Source of the DNA: Rhizobium sp. NFR03
GTDB lineage: Bacteria > Pseudomonadota > Alphaproteobacteria > Rhizobiales > Rhizobiaceae
NCBI RefSeq assembly: GCF_900111275.1
Contig: NZ_FOGR01000002.1
Span: 186,001 to 250,000 of the forward strand
DNA length: 64,000 bases
Reading direction: 5' to 3'
Shown: in pieces, positions 8,288-16,369 of the stretch
How the letters are laid out: every line of letters begins with the position of its first letter
How positions within the stretch are numbered: the stretch's first letter is position 1
Notes under the pieces: model-generated
Seen by the model: only the letters and a program-made list of their open reading frames with translations
Database searches by the model: none
Told to the model about the DNA's origin: nothing
Program-made: the position numbers and the translations under genes

Positions 8288-8313
8288 AAGCCGGCACTTC
8301 CGGGCCGGCTTTT
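8288..8313. terminator. Hairpin terminator between epmB and the OmpA-like gene
   Basis: Perfect 8-base stem AAGCCGGC / GCCGGCTT with an 8-base loop, followed by TTGTC on the plus strand. It is probably the final terminator for the epmAB transcript, and could also serve the minus-strand gene. Confidence 0.6.
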
Positions 8314-8335
8314 GTCATTCCTGCAGAGATAACGC

Positions 8336-9001
8336 TTACTGTTCCTTGATCGGCGCGATGGAGATTTCCACGCGGCGGTTCTGGGCCCGGCCGGCCTCGC
8401 TCGAATTGGAAGCGACCGGACGTTCGGCGCCGTAGCCCATGGCGGACATGCGGCGCTGGTCCACGCCCTGCGAGCCCAGATAGTTGGCGACGGAGGCGGC
8501 GCGGCGTTCCGACAGGGCCTGATTGTGGCCGGCGCTGCCGGTCGAGTCCGTGTGGCCATCGACATCGACAAGCGTCTTGTTGAACTTGCGCAGCACGATG
8601 GCGACCGAGTTCAGCGTCGAGTAGAAGCCCGGCATGACCTGATCCTGATCGGTCGCGAACGTGATGTTCGACGGCATGTTCAGGATGATGCGGTCGCCCT
8701 GGCGGGTGACGGAAACGCCGGTGCCCTGAAGCTGCGCGCGCAGCTCGCTTTCCTGGCTGTCCATGTAGTTGCCGATAAGGCCGCCGCCGAGCGCGCCGAT
8801 GCCGGCGCCAACGAGCGCAGAATCCCGACGCCCGCGGGCGCTGCCGCCGACGAGAAGGCCGGTTGCCGCACCGAGGCCCGCGCCGATCAGCGCGCCGCCT
8901 GCCGTGTTCGACATCTTCTGTTCGCCCGTATACGGGTCGGTCGTCGTGCAGCCGGAAAGGTAGATGGCCGAGACGGCCACGATGGCGAGTTTCTTCATCA
9001 T
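8336..9001 (-). CDS. OmpA-family lipoprotein with glycine-zipper domain (YiaD-like)
   Basis: Predicted outer-membrane lipoprotein of 221 residues that binds peptidoglycan. The lipobox is Leu-Ser-Gly-Cys18 after a short Lys-Lys and hydrophobic signal. Residues about 32-78 are a glycine-zipper segment (Gly-Gly-Ala-Leu-Ile-Gly-Ala-Gly-Leu-Gly repeated). Residues about 105-221 are an OmpA C-terminal domain with Val-Asp-Gly-His-Thr-Asp-Ser-Thr-Gly, Leu-Ser-Glu-Arg-Arg-Ala and Asn-Arg-Arg-Val-Glu-Ile. Start choice is between adjacent ATGs at 9001 and 8998. It is a single gene flanked by a convergent neighbour and the GNAT/XRE pair. Confidence 0.88.
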   Translation of the reverse strand: MMKKLAIVAVSAIYLSGCTTTDPYTGEQKMSNTAGGALIGAGLGAATGLLVGGSARGRRDSALVGAGIGALGGGLIGNYMDSQESELRAQLQGTGVSVTRQGDRIILNMPSNITFATDQDQVMPGFYSTLNSVAIVLRKFNKTLVDVDGHTDSTGSAGHNQALSERRAASVANYLGSQGVDQRRMSAMGYGAERPVASNSSEAGRAQNRRVEISIAPIKEQ

Positions 9002-9093
9002 CGAATCAAGGGTCCCCAAAATTGCTCCCTGTTCCTCATAACATTGATTGAGGCCTTATGATGGAAACGGGGACGATGGAAATCGCGTTCCGG

Positions 9094-9699
9094 TCAAACC
9101 AGTGGGCGTGCGGCCAGTGGGGGTGCGGCCAGTGGGGTGCGGGATGCTGCGAGCGGCTTGTAGAAGAACGTGGAACCGCAGAAGCTGCCATCCGGAAAGA
9201 GGGCGTAATCGGGGATGACGCCGGCGCGGGTCCAGCCGAGCCGCGCATAGATCGCCTCGGCCGGGCTGCCGGTTGCCGTGTCCAGCACGAGAAGATGCCG
9301 CCCGAGCGCCAGCGCCTCGTCCTCCGCTGCCGTCATCAGCAGGCGGGCAAGGCCACGCCTGCGACCGCGCCGGTGGACGAGAAGCTTCTTCAGGTCGGCG
9401 CGATGCGGCTGGTTCGGAGGCAGGCCGATGCCGAGCTGAACCGTTCCCAGGATCTCGCCATCGCATTTCGCCACCAGCAGCACTGTGTGTAATGATGTCA
9501 CGGCGTCCGCAACGCCGGCCCAGTAGGTCGCCGCATCCTTATCGCCGAAGGACTGGAGGAAGCCGACGGATGCGCCGTCCGCGATGCAATCGATCAGGAT
9601 CGCCGAAAGGGCCGGGATCGCTGCGCGGGCATCCTCGCCGGTCAGGCGGCGGATCGCGGGCAATGTATCGGGCAATGTGTCCTTCGTCGGCATGGTCAT
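9094..9699 (-). CDS. GNAT-family N-acetyltransferase
   Basis: Acetyl-CoA-dependent transferase of 201 residues; the acceptor is unknown. GNAT core elements: Leu-Leu-Val-Ala-Lys-Cys-Asp-Gly-Glu-Ile-Leu-Gly-Thr-Val-Gln-Leu (strands 3-4), and the acetyl-CoA loop motif A, Val-His-Arg-Arg-Gly-Arg-Arg-Arg-Gly-Leu-Ala-Arg, then Tyr-Ala-Arg-Leu-Gly-Trp near the end. The start ATG (9697-9699) overlaps the stop of the upstream XRE gene by 4 bases, so the two are coupled, and the regulator may control use of the same small molecule. The C-terminal tail (Pro-Leu-Ala-Ala-Pro-Pro-Leu-Ala-Ala-Arg-Pro-Leu) is coded by a 15-bp tandem repeat and looks like an expansion. Confidence 0.85.
   Translation of the reverse strand: MTMPTKDTLPDTLPAIRRLTGEDARAAIPALSAILIDCIADGASVGFLQSFGDKDAATYWAGVADAVTSLHTVLLVAKCDGEILGTVQLGIGLPPNQPHRADLKKLLVHRRGRRRGLARLLMTAAEDEALALGRHLLVLDTATGSPAEAIYARLGWTRAGVIPDYALFPDGSFCGSTFFYKPLAASRTPLAAPPLAARPLV
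9100..9143. repeat. 15-bp tandem repeat, about three units, in the 3' end of the GNAT gene
   Basis: Units CAGTGGGCGTGCGGC, CAGTGGGGGTGCGGC and CAGTGGGGTGCGGG follow one another on the plus strand. On the coding strand they give the Pro-Leu-Ala-Ala/Arg-rich tail. Confidence 0.75.
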
Positions 9700-10298
9700 G
9701 AACGTCCCTTGTTCGTCTGCGGATGACCGCGATGGAGGATGATGGCGTAGCGGGCCGGGTCCGCATGGGGGTTCGAGAACACGATCATCTCGCTCAGCCG
9801 CATGAACAGGCAGTCTCCCGGGTGGAGGTGATAGGTCTCGTCCCCGGCCGTCATCGTCATGCGGCCCTCGATCAGCCAGAGATGCTGCGTCGTGCAACTG
9901 TCGAAAGCCTGCGGCTCGAAGACGACCCGCCCGCCGGAGGGGAAGCCGACATCGACGATATCGACCGGCGATCCCGTGGCTTCCGGCGACACGGCCCGCC
10001 TGACATAGCCGGTTTCCGGATCACGCCAGACATGCTGGTCTTCCACCCGTCGCAAGGGGCTGTCCGGCGGCGCATCTTCGGCGAAGAAGCGCGACAGGGT
10101 CGTGCCGAGCGCGTGGCAGAGGCGCGCCAGAAGCTGTGCTGTCGGATTGGCCTCGCCCCGCTCGATCCGGGAGATCATGGCGCGGCTGACGCCGGCGCGT
10201 TGCGCCAGTGCATCGAGGGTCGTTGCGTGTCGTTGACGCAGAGATCGCAGTCGCTCGCCGATGTCGGCGTCGGATGGAGGTGCGCTATTTTCCATCAT
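9696..10298 (-). CDS. XRE-family transcriptional regulator with C-terminal cupin domain
   Basis: Probable ligand-responsive repressor of 200 residues. Residues about 14-70 form an HTH_3 domain (Leu-Asp-Ala-Leu-Ala-Gln-Arg-Ala-Gly-Val-Ser-Arg-Ala-Met-Ile-Ser-Arg-Ile-Glu-Arg). Residues about 100-190 are a cupin_2 barrel with the Gly-Arg-Met-Thr-Met and Tyr-His-Leu-His-Pro-Gly-Asp-Cys-Leu segments. The architecture is the PuuR/SutR type. The start is one of two adjacent ATGs (10298, 10295); the frame opens upstream at 10346 without a better start. It is coupled to the GNAT gene downstream. lepA is divergent with a 128-base gap. Confidence 0.87.
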   Translation of the reverse strand: MMENSAPPSDADIGERLRSLRQRHATTLDALAQRAGVSRAMISRIERGEANPTAQLLARLCHALGTTLSRFFAEDAPPDSPLRRVEDQHVWRDPETGYVRRAVSPEATGSPVDIVDVGFPSGGRVVFEPQAFDSCTTQHLWLIEGRMTMTAGDETYHLHPGDCLFMRLSEMIVFSNPHADPARYAIILHRGHPQTNKGRS

Positions 10299-10426
10299 AG
10301 GAGAATTGCAATCTTCTATAGTGGAGTCAACCCTCTCAGGCGACATGCGGAATTATGGTATCCGAAAGCTGAACACCCTGCATTTCCCGCTTTGCGGGCG
10401 TCGGGAGCGCTGCTATATGCGGGCGC

Positions 10427-12253
10427 ATGAGCACACCATCCTCCAAGACGCCGCTGGATCATATCCGCAACTTCTCCATCGTCGCCCATATCGACCACGG
10501 CAAGTCGACGCTTGCCGACCGGCTGATCCAGTCGACGGGCGGCCTTGCCGAACGCGACATGTCCGAGCAGGTGCTGGACTCGATGGACATCGAGCGCGAG
10601 CGCGGCATCACCATCAAGGCCCAGACGGTGCGTCTGCACTACAAGGCCAACAATGGCGAGACCTACATCCTGAATCTCATCGACACCCCCGGGCACGTGG
10701 ACTTCGCCTATGAAGTCTCGCGCTCGCTGTCGGCCTGCGAAGGCTCGCTGCTGGTGGTGGATGCCAGCCAGGGCGTGGAAGCCCAGACGCTGGCGAACGT
10801 CTATCAGGCGATCGACAACAATCACGAGATCGTCACGGTCCTCAACAAGATCGACCTGCCGGCGGCCGAGCCCGACCGCATCCGCGAGCAGATCGAGGAG
10901 GTCATCGGCATCGACGCCAGCCAGGCCGTGCTGATTTCGGCCAAGACCGGTCTCGGCATTCCCGACGTTCTCGAAGCCATCGTCCACCAGCTGCCGGCGC
11001 CGAAAAGCCCGGGCGGCGAGAAAGCACCCCTCAAGGCGCTGCTGGTCGACAGCTGGTACGACACCTATCTCGGCGTCATGGTTCTCGTGCGCGTTATCGA
11101 CGGCGTGCTCTCCAAGGGCCAGACGATCCGCATGATGGGCACGGATGCCAAATACCAGGTGGAGCGCGTCGGCGTTCTCACGCCGAAGATGCTGGCCGTG
11201 GACAGCCTTGGACCGGGCGAAATCGGCTTTTTCACAGGCTCCATCAAGGAAGTGGCCGACACCCGCGTCGGCGATACGATCACCGAAGACAAGAAGCCGA
11301 CGGCGGAAGCGCTGCCGGGCTTCAAGCCGGCCCAACCGGTGGTGTTCTGCGGCCTTTTTCCGGTCGATGCGGCGGATTTCGAGGATCTGCGCTCGGCCAT
11401 GGGCAAGCTGCGCCTCAACGACGCGTCCTTCTCGTTCGAAATGGAAAGCTCGGCCGCCCTCGGCTTCGGTTTCCGCTGCGGCTTCCTCGGGCTTCTGCAC
11501 CTCGAAATCATCCAGGAGCGGCTGGAGCGCGAGTTCGACCTCGACCTGATCGCGACGGCACCGTCGGTGGTCTACAAGCTGACCATGACGGATGGTTCCG
11601 AGAAGGAGCTGCACAACCCGGCCGACATGCCGGATCCGGTGCGGATCTCCGAAATCCACGAGCCGTGGATCAAGGCGACGATCCTGACACCTGACGATTA
11701 TCTCGGCGGCATTCTCAAGCTTTGCCAGGACCGTCGCGGCGTGCAGACCGAGCTGACCTATGTCGGCAAGCGCGCCATGCTGACCTACGAGCTGCCGCTG
11801 AACGAAGTCGTGTTCGACTTCTACGACCGGCTGAAGTCGATCTCCAAGGGCTATGCCTCCTTCGACTATCATCTCGACGGCTACAAGGAGGGTAACCTCG
11901 TGAAGATGTCGATCATGGTCAATGGCGAACCTGTCGATGCGCTCTCGATGCTCGTGCACCGCTCGGCGGCCGAAAAGCGCGGTCGCGACATGTGCGAGAA
12001 GCTAAAGGACCTGATCCCGCGGCACATGTTCAAGATCCCGATTCAGGCGGCCATCGGCGGCAACGTGATTGCCCGCGAGACGATCTCGGCCATGCGCAAG
12101 GACGTGACGGCGAAGTGCTATGGCGGCGACGCCAGCCGCAAGCGCAAGCTGCTCGACAAGCAGAAGGCCGGCAAGAAGCGCATGCGCCAGTTCGGCAAGG
12201 TCGACATCCCGCAGGAAGCCTTCATCGCCGCTCTGAAGATGAGCGACGAATAA
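10427..12253 (+). CDS. lepA: Elongation factor 4 (LepA)
   Basis: Ribosome-associated GTPase that back-translocates or aids 30S biogenesis. It has 608 residues, slightly longer than E. coli LepA because of the N-terminus. G-motifs are intact: Ala-His-Ile-Asp-His-Gly-Lys-Ser-Thr (P-loop), Arg-Gly-Ile-Thr (switch I), Asp-Thr-Pro-Gly-His-Val-Asp-Phe (G3), Asn-Lys-Ile-Asp (G4). The LepA-specific C-terminal domain is present, ending in the Lys-Arg/Gln-Lys-Ala-Gly-Lys-Lys-Arg-Met-Arg block. Single gene with its own terminator. Confidence 0.98.
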   Translation: MSTPSSKTPLDHIRNFSIVAHIDHGKSTLADRLIQSTGGLAERDMSEQVLDSMDIERERGITIKAQTVRLHYKANNGETYILNLIDTPGHVDFAYEVSRSLSACEGSLLVVDASQGVEAQTLANVYQAIDNNHEIVTVLNKIDLPAAEPDRIREQIEEVIGIDASQAVLISAKTGLGIPDVLEAIVHQLPAPKSPGGEKAPLKALLVDSWYDTYLGVMVLVRVIDGVLSKGQTIRMMGTDAKYQVERVGVLTPKMLAVDSLGPGEIGFFTGSIKEVADTRVGDTITEDKKPTAEALPGFKPAQPVVFCGLFPVDAADFEDLRSAMGKLRLNDASFSFEMESSAALGFGFRCGFLGLLHLEIIQERLEREFDLDLIATAPSVVYKLTMTDGSEKELHNPADMPDPVRISEIHEPWIKATILTPDDYLGGILKLCQDRRGVQTELTYVGKRAMLTYELPLNEVVFDFYDRLKSISKGYASFDYHLDGYKEGNLVKMSIMVNGEPVDALSMLVHRSAAEKRGRDMCEKLKDLIPRHMFKIPIQAAIGGNVIARETISAMRKDVTAKCYGGDASRKRKLLDKQKAGKKRMRQFGKVDIPQEAFIAALKMSDE

Positions 12254-12267
12254 CGTCCTGAAATGCA

Positions 12268-12315
12268 GCCGATGTGCTGCCGGAATATCGGCAGTACATC
12301 GGCTATGTCTTTTTT
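12268..12315 (+). terminator. lepA rho-independent terminator
   Basis: 15-base stem GCCGATGTGCTGCCG / CGGCAGTACATCGGC with one mismatch and a 6-base loop, followed within 5 bases by a T-run (12309-12315). Confidence 0.85.
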
Positions 12316-12400
12316 AATACGCATTCCTGAGGCGCAAATTTTGTTGTAGATCTTCCTCACGGAGGACGGCATCCGGCCGTGTCCGAAGGGAGGATATGAC

Positions 12401-12775
12401 ATGCATAGGTTCAAGATCCTGAAAGCCGCCAGCGGCCAGTTCCGCGTTCAGTTCCTCTACAATGCCGAGGTCATGGTCTGGTCGGAGAACTACGCTTCCA
12501 AGGCCAGCGCCAGGAACTGCATCGACTCGATCAAGAAAAATGCGCCGGGCGCGTCGACGGTCGATCTGACCAAGGACGAAACCGGCTCCGGATATCGTTT
12601 CGAGATCGTCGAGAACAAAGGCGGCGAACATTTCGTCCGCTTCAAGGCGGCGAACGGCGAGCCCATGGTCCAGTCCGAAGCCTACGCCTCGAAAGCGGGT
12701 GCCAGGAACTGCATCGAATCCGTCAGGAAGAACGCCCCGGATGCAGCTGTCGAGGACGAGACGGTCGCGGCCTAG
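12401..12775 (+). CDS. YegP/DUF1508 family protein (two repeats)
   Basis: A 124-residue protein built of two DUF1508 repeats, each with an aromatic/Val strand pair followed by Ala-Ser-Lys-Ala-Xaa-Ala-Arg-Asn-Cys-Ile-(Asp/Glu)-Ser-(Ile/Val)-(Lys/Arg)-Lys-Asn-Ala. The copies cover about residues 1-50 and 63-113. Function is unknown; fold studies place YegP-like proteins as small alpha/beta dimers. GGGAGG lies 9 bases upstream of the ATG. Monocistronic. Confidence 0.9.
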   Translation: MHRFKILKAASGQFRVQFLYNAEVMVWSENYASKASARNCIDSIKKNAPGASTVDLTKDETGSGYRFEIVENKGGEHFVRFKAANGEPMVQSEAYASKAGARNCIESVRKNAPDAAVEDETVAA

Positions 12776-12906
12776 AGCCGGCGCAGGTTGCTCCAGAAAA
12801 GTCGATATCTGACAGAGAGCCATCATGCCGCGCCGAAGATGCGTGACGGATCGTCTCTTTCAATCCGGGCGGGATGGTTTATCCTGTCACTCTCGCCCGG
12901 ACGCGG

Positions 12907-12933
12907 CCTGCACTTTTAAAAAAGCGATGCAGG
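12907..12933. promoter_or_regulatory. Inverted repeat upstream of ccdAB (possible autoregulation site)
   Basis: CCTGCA...TGCAGG with a 15-base AT-rich centre (CTTTTAAAAAAGCGA), 32-58 bases upstream of ccdA. Toxin-antitoxin operons of this class are repressed by CcdA-CcdB binding at the promoter. The link to this repeat is inference. Confidence 0.35.
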
Positions 12934-12964
12934 ACGGCTCGGGATTTCTATCGAGGATGTTCTC

Positions 12965-13195
12965 ATGTCGCAAACTGCCCGCACACGGCCCGACGTCTCG
13001 CTGGACGAAAAACTCGTTGCCGACGCGCTGGAGCTGAACATCGATATATCAAGCGCGGCTGCCGACGGCGTCGCCAAGGCGGTCAAGGCGGAGCGGGAGC
13101 GGCTGTGGCTGATCGAGAATGCCGAGGCCTTCAGAGCTGAAAGAGAATATATTCAAAAACACGGTCTGCCCTTGGCGAAATATCGTCAGTTCTGA
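12965..13195 (+). CDS. ccdA: CcdA-type antitoxin
   Basis: A 76-residue type II antitoxin that neutralises and co-represses with CcdB. The N-terminus should form the ribbon-helix-helix DNA-binding half (Arg-Pro-Asp-Val-Ser-Leu-Asp-Glu-Lys-Leu, then a helix). The C-terminal half (Arg-Leu-Trp-Leu-Ile-Glu-Asn-Ala-Glu-Ala-Phe and Ile-Gln-Lys-His-Gly-Leu-Pro-Leu) matches the toxin-binding tail Trp-Xaa-Glu-Asn...Gly-Leu-Pro-Leu. The start fits the RBS GAGGATG before CTC. It overlaps ccdB by one base (TGATG). Confidence 0.92.
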   Translation: MSQTARTRPDVSLDEKLVADALELNIDISSAAADGVAKAVKAERERLWLIENAEAFRAEREYIQKHGLPLAKYRQF

Positions 13196-13494
13196 TGGCA
13201 CGCTTCCGTGTCTATGAGCTGAAGTCTTCTGACGTCATCGCGCTGGATCTGCAGGCGGATCTCGTGGAACTCCTGCCGACAAGGGTTATGGCGCCATTAT
13301 ATCCGATAACGACGATGACATGGTCATTCAGTCGATTGAATCCTCGATTTGTCATCGACGGGCAAACATATTCCATGGCCACGCAGAGGATGTCTTCCGT
13401 CGATCAGAGAGACATCGGGCGTGAGGTTGCAAATCTGTCCTCCCGCTCCGACGACATCACCTCAGCCCTCGACTTTCTTTTCCAGGGCTTCTGA
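13195..13494 (+). CDS. ccdB: CcdB-type gyrase-targeting toxin
   Basis: A 99-residue toxin, close to the 101 residues of F-plasmid CcdB, which traps DNA gyrase on cut DNA. Aligned by eye, the fold is intact: Phe-Arg-Val-Tyr-Glu, Asp-Leu-Gln-Ala-Asp-Leu-Val-Glu, the middle strand with Met-Ala-Pro-Leu-Tyr-Pro, and Ala-Thr-Gln-Arg-Met-Ser-Ser-Val. The C-terminal helix ends Phe-Leu-Phe-Gln-Gly-Phe where F-plasmid CcdB has Leu-Met-Phe-Trp-Gly-Ile. In the F toxin the Trp-Gly-Ile end contacts GyrA, so the change at the Trp and Ile positions may alter or weaken poisoning. It is coupled to ccdA by a 1-base overlap. Confidence 0.9.
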   Translation: MARFRVYELKSSDVIALDLQADLVELLPTRVMAPLYPITTMTWSFSRLNPRFVIDGQTYSMATQRMSSVDQRDIGREVANLSSRSDDITSALDFLFQGF

Positions 13495-13497
13495 TCG

Positions 13498-13956
13498 TCA
13501 TCCCTCCGATCGATATTCCGCGATCAACCCCTCGAAATCCTCCCTCGGCGGAAAACGCTCGTAGCTGTGAGCAGCGCCCGTCTCGGCAAAGGCGAGCTTT
13601 TCGCAGGTATAGGTCTCGATGAAGGGACGGTACCATGCCGTGTCGTCCAGCATGGTGGCGCGGACGTTCACCATGTCCGGCATGCCCTCGATCCGCGTGA
13701 ACATCCAGCTCAGGCAGTGCGGGCAGCAGAAGTGGTGCAGCATCTCGCCGTGAAGTCCGCCGATGACCGGCTCTCCCTCGGTGACCGAAAAGCCCGATGC
13801 GGGAACGGCGACGCTCAGGGAGTACGGTCCGCCCGTCATCTTCTGGCATCCGGTGCAATGACAGGCCATCGTTACGATCGGCGGCGCGCTGATGGAGATA
13901 CGAACCTTTGCGCAACGACAGGCGCCCGTCAGCGGGAGATGCGGAGAAGGCGCCAT
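13498..13956 (-). CDS. GFA-family (glutathione-dependent formaldehyde-activating-like) zinc protein
   Basis: A 152-residue Mss4-fold protein. Zinc-ligand cysteines: Cys-Arg-Cys at about 13-15, Cys-His-Cys-Thr-Gly-Cys at about 32-37, and Cys-Cys-Pro-His-Cys at about 77-81. The family includes formaldehyde-glutathione condensing enzymes, but most members, like this one, have no assigned substrate. It converges on ccdB with a 3-base gap. Confidence 0.88.
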   Translation of the reverse strand: MAPSPHLPLTGACRCAKVRISISAPPIVTMACHCTGCQKMTGGPYSLSVAVPASGFSVTEGEPVIGGLHGEMLHHFCCPHCLSWMFTRIEGMPDMVNVRATMLDDTAWYRPFIETYTCEKLAFAETGAAHSYERFPPREDFEGLIAEYRSEG

Positions 13957-13983
13957 TCGAACGTTCTCGTTTCTGTCCGTTTC

Positions 13984-14712
13984 TCAGTCGTGTTTGCAGG
14001 GCCAGTTCGGCGGCGATGTCAGTCCCGGCGGAAGCTTCGTCTTTCCATCGCCGCAGGCGAGCGCGATCTGCTCCTGTTTCAGTCCGGTTGCAGCCGAAAG
14101 GTCCAGCCCCTCGACGCGGGTGAGAAACAGGAACGCCTCATCGAAGGCGATCGGACCCTTGAAGGTCGCACCGGTCAGCTTTGCACGAGCGAGGTTGGCG
14201 AGCGAGAAGCGCGTGCCGGTGATGGTCGACTTCGAGAAGTTGACCCTCGAAAGCTCGGCCTTGCTGAAATCCGCTCCGGTCAGGTCGGCTTCCGTTATAT
14301 TCGTGCGCTGAAGTTCGGCTCCATAGAAGGATGCTCCGGCCGCCTTGATACCGGAGAAATTGGAGCGATAGGCTTCGATCCGCGAGAAGTTCGCCTTCTC
14401 GGCGGTCGCGCCGCTGAGCGAGGCCCGGATCAGCGTGGCCTTTTCGAGGGTCGCGCCGGTGAGGTCCGAGCCGCCGAGATCGGTGGCCGACAGGTTTGCA
14501 CCCGCAAGAACTGCTTTGGTCAGCGTGCTCGACGGCAACATCAGGTTGGCCTTGCTGCAGCCGCTCCAGTCGATCCCGGAATTGGGCGTCGCGTCGCAAT
14601 CCGCCGCTTCGACCGGGCCGGCCGTACCGGAAAGGCTCGCAGCAGCAATAAGCGCGCAAAGGCCTGCAACCGGCAGGCTGAAGCCCAGGAGGGCTTTCAT
14701 GCGCACATCCAT
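13984..14712 (-). CDS. Exported pentapeptide-repeat protein
   Basis: About 242 residues with a likely Sec signal peptide (hydrophobic run with Cys-Ala-Leu-Ile-Ala-Ala-Ala-Ser, cleavage near Val-Glu-Ala-Ala). It then has at least 25 pentapeptide repeats of the Ala-(Asp/Asn)-Leu/Phe-Xaa-Xaa type (Ala-Gly-Ala-Asn-Leu, Gly-Ala-Thr-Leu, Glu-Lys-Ala-Asn-Phe, Thr-Gly-Ala-Asp-Phe). They should form a right-handed quadrilateral beta helix. Cysteines near both ends may pair in the periplasm. Starts at 14712 or 14700 are both possible; the frame is open to 14838. Function unknown. Confidence 0.82.
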   Translation of the reverse strand: MDVRMKALLGFSLPVAGLCALIAAASLSGTAGPVEAADCDATPNSGIDWSGCSKANLMLPSSTLTKAVLAGANLSATDLGGSDLTGATLEKATLIRASLSGATAEKANFSRIEAYRSNFSGIKAAGASFYGAELQRTNITEADLTGADFSKAELSRVNFSKSTITGTRFSLANLARAKLTGATFKGPIAFDEAFLFLTRVEGLDLSAATGLKQEQIALACGDGKTKLPPGLTSPPNWPCKHD

Positions 14713-14941
14713 CCGGTCAAGAAAGGATGAGGTCGGGGTCCGGCCGATTGTGTTCGTCATTGCCATGCACGCCAGAAGCCGGCGCGTCCTCCATGTATTC
14801 ATGATGGCCATACTAGGCGTAAGGGCACCATGCTGCAATGGTCGGCGGACCTTACGTTACGCCTTTGATGAGCGCATCAATGAAGGACGCCGGCGTCGAG
14901 ACAGCCGGCTATGGCATACGGAAATAGTGTGACCCACGGCG

Positions 14942-15682
14942 TCAGGCCGCATCCACCGTCGCGATGGTCACAGCCTGCGACACGGCGATCGTGCGGACCC
15001 AGGCGCGTGCAAGCGCCAGTCCCGCCGCGTCCGAGGCGGCACCGTGTTGCGCTTCGAGTGCGGCGGAGCGGGAGAGCCAGCCGGCGTCGATCCGGTCGAT
15101 CTGGTCCCTGTAGATCTCCTTCCATCGGGCGATAACGGCCGTTCCCGCCTCGAAGTGGAACTGCATGCCATAGCTTGCCCGGCCGATGCGGAAAGCTTGC
15201 AGAGGAACGGCGTCGTTCCACGCCAGAACCTCTGCCATCGGAGGCAGGGTAAACGTGTCCGAGTGCCACTCGAAGGCCGGAAAATGTGCGCCGGCCGCAG
15301 ACAGGACCGGGTCCGCCTGCCCGGCCACCGTCAGAGAGACCTCCTGCCAGCCGAACTCGGGTGCAACGCCGAGACGATTGTCGCCGCCATGCGCGCGGGC
15401 GAGGAGCTGGCTGCCGAGGCAGATGCCGAGCACGGACCTGTCCGTCTCCGTAAATCGGCGCATCAGGCGGACAAGCGCCGGCAGATAGGGATGGAGGTCA
15501 TCGTCGAGCGCGCTCTGCTCCCCGCCCAGCACCACCATCGCGTCATAGGGCTCCGGTCCCATCGGCAGGGGATCGCCCGCATAGGCCTTGAGAACATCCA
15601 GACGGGCGCCGGCCTCCGTCAGCGCGATGCCAACGAGACCCAGATCCGAATGGGGCATGTTTTCGATGACGAGGACGTGCAT
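14942..15682 (-). CDS. Class I glutamine amidotransferase-like protein
   Basis: A 246-residue stand-alone GATase1 of the GMP-synthase-like group (GuaA-like, YfeJ type). Catalytic triad residues: Cys88 in Gly-Ile-Cys-Leu-Gly-Ser-Gln, and His176 with Glu178 in Gln-Phe-His-Phe-Glu. The oxyanion segment Val-Leu-Gly-Gly-Glu-Gln is present at about 51-56. There is no synthetase domain and no partner gene nearby, so the acceptor is unknown; some relatives hydrolyse gamma-glutamyl compounds. Confidence 0.87.
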   Translation of the reverse strand: MHVLVIENMPHSDLGLVGIALTEAGARLDVLKAYAGDPLPMGPEPYDAMVVLGGEQSALDDDLHPYLPALVRLMRRFTETDRSVLGICLGSQLLARAHGGDNRLGVAPEFGWQEVSLTVAGQADPVLSAAGAHFPAFEWHSDTFTLPPMAEVLAWNDAVPLQAFRIGRASYGMQFHFEAGTAVIARWKEIYRDQIDRIDAGWLSRSAALEAQHGAASDAAGLALARAWVRTIAVSQAVTIATVDAA

Positions 15683-15860
15683 GGCGGCTCCGCGGGCTTC
15701 GTGTCGTCAGATAGAGATCATGCGCTGGCAATCCGATCAAGAGGGCGGTCCAAGCCCGCATTTGCGGGACTTTTGCGCGCCGAGCCTTGACCTTCAGCCT
15801 CGAAAGAGGCATTGCACCGCCTCAATCGCGCCGAGATCGGCGCTCGATATTGGATACACC

Positions 15861-16274
15861 ATGGCCAAATCCACCTCTTCGGGCCGCACCCAGCGCATGC
15901 TGCGGGTCGGCGAACAAGTCCGCGCAGCCCTGGTTCAGGTTTTGCAGCGGGGAGAGGTGCGCGATGCCCTGATCGAGAGCACGGTCATCTCCATCTCGGA
16001 AGTCCGCATGTCGACGGACCTGAAGGTGGCGACGGCTTATGTGACGCCGCTCGGCGTCGCCGATCACGACGGCATCATCGAGGCGCTGAACCGACATGCA
16101 AAGTTTCTCCGGGGCCGCCTGTCGCCGCATCTTCGCCAGATGAAGTACATGCCGGAAGTGCGCTTCAAGGACGATACGAGCTTCGACAACTACAAGAAGA
16201 TCGACGATCTACTGCGATCGCCCGATGTCGCGCGCGATCTCGGCCCAAGCGATGACGAGGCCGACGACCGCTAG
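15861..16274 (+). CDS. rbfA: 30S ribosome-binding factor RbfA
   Basis: Cold-shock and 16S maturation factor of 137 residues with a KH-like fold. The frame is open upstream to 15588, but Met-Ala-Lys-Ser at 15861 begins the family N-terminus (Arg-Val-Gly-Glu-Gln-Val-Arg). The conserved region [10 protein letters not shown] and Pro-Glu-Val-Arg-Phe-Lys-Asp-Asp are seen. It precedes truB by 95 bases, as in other alphaproteobacteria. The gap contains a GCGTCAT/ATGACGC palindrome at 16283-16298. Confidence 0.97.
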   Translation: MAKSTSSGRTQRMLRVGEQVRAALVQVLQRGEVRDALIESTVISISEVRMSTDLKVATAYVTPLGVADHDGIIEALNRHAKFLRGRLSPHLRQMKYMPEVRFKDDTSFDNYKKIDDLLRSPDVARDLGPSDDEADDR

Positions 16275-16369
16275 AGCGCTATGCGTCATAGATGACGCGA
16301 TGTGCGTGAACAGGATGCGAGACCTTCGGGTTTCCACGAAACCGACACGAATATTGGAACGACAAGACG

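Noticed and set aside
10316-11959. 547-codon open frame antisense to lepA
   Set aside because: lepA fully explains the sequence; the antisense frame shows no protein-like motifs.
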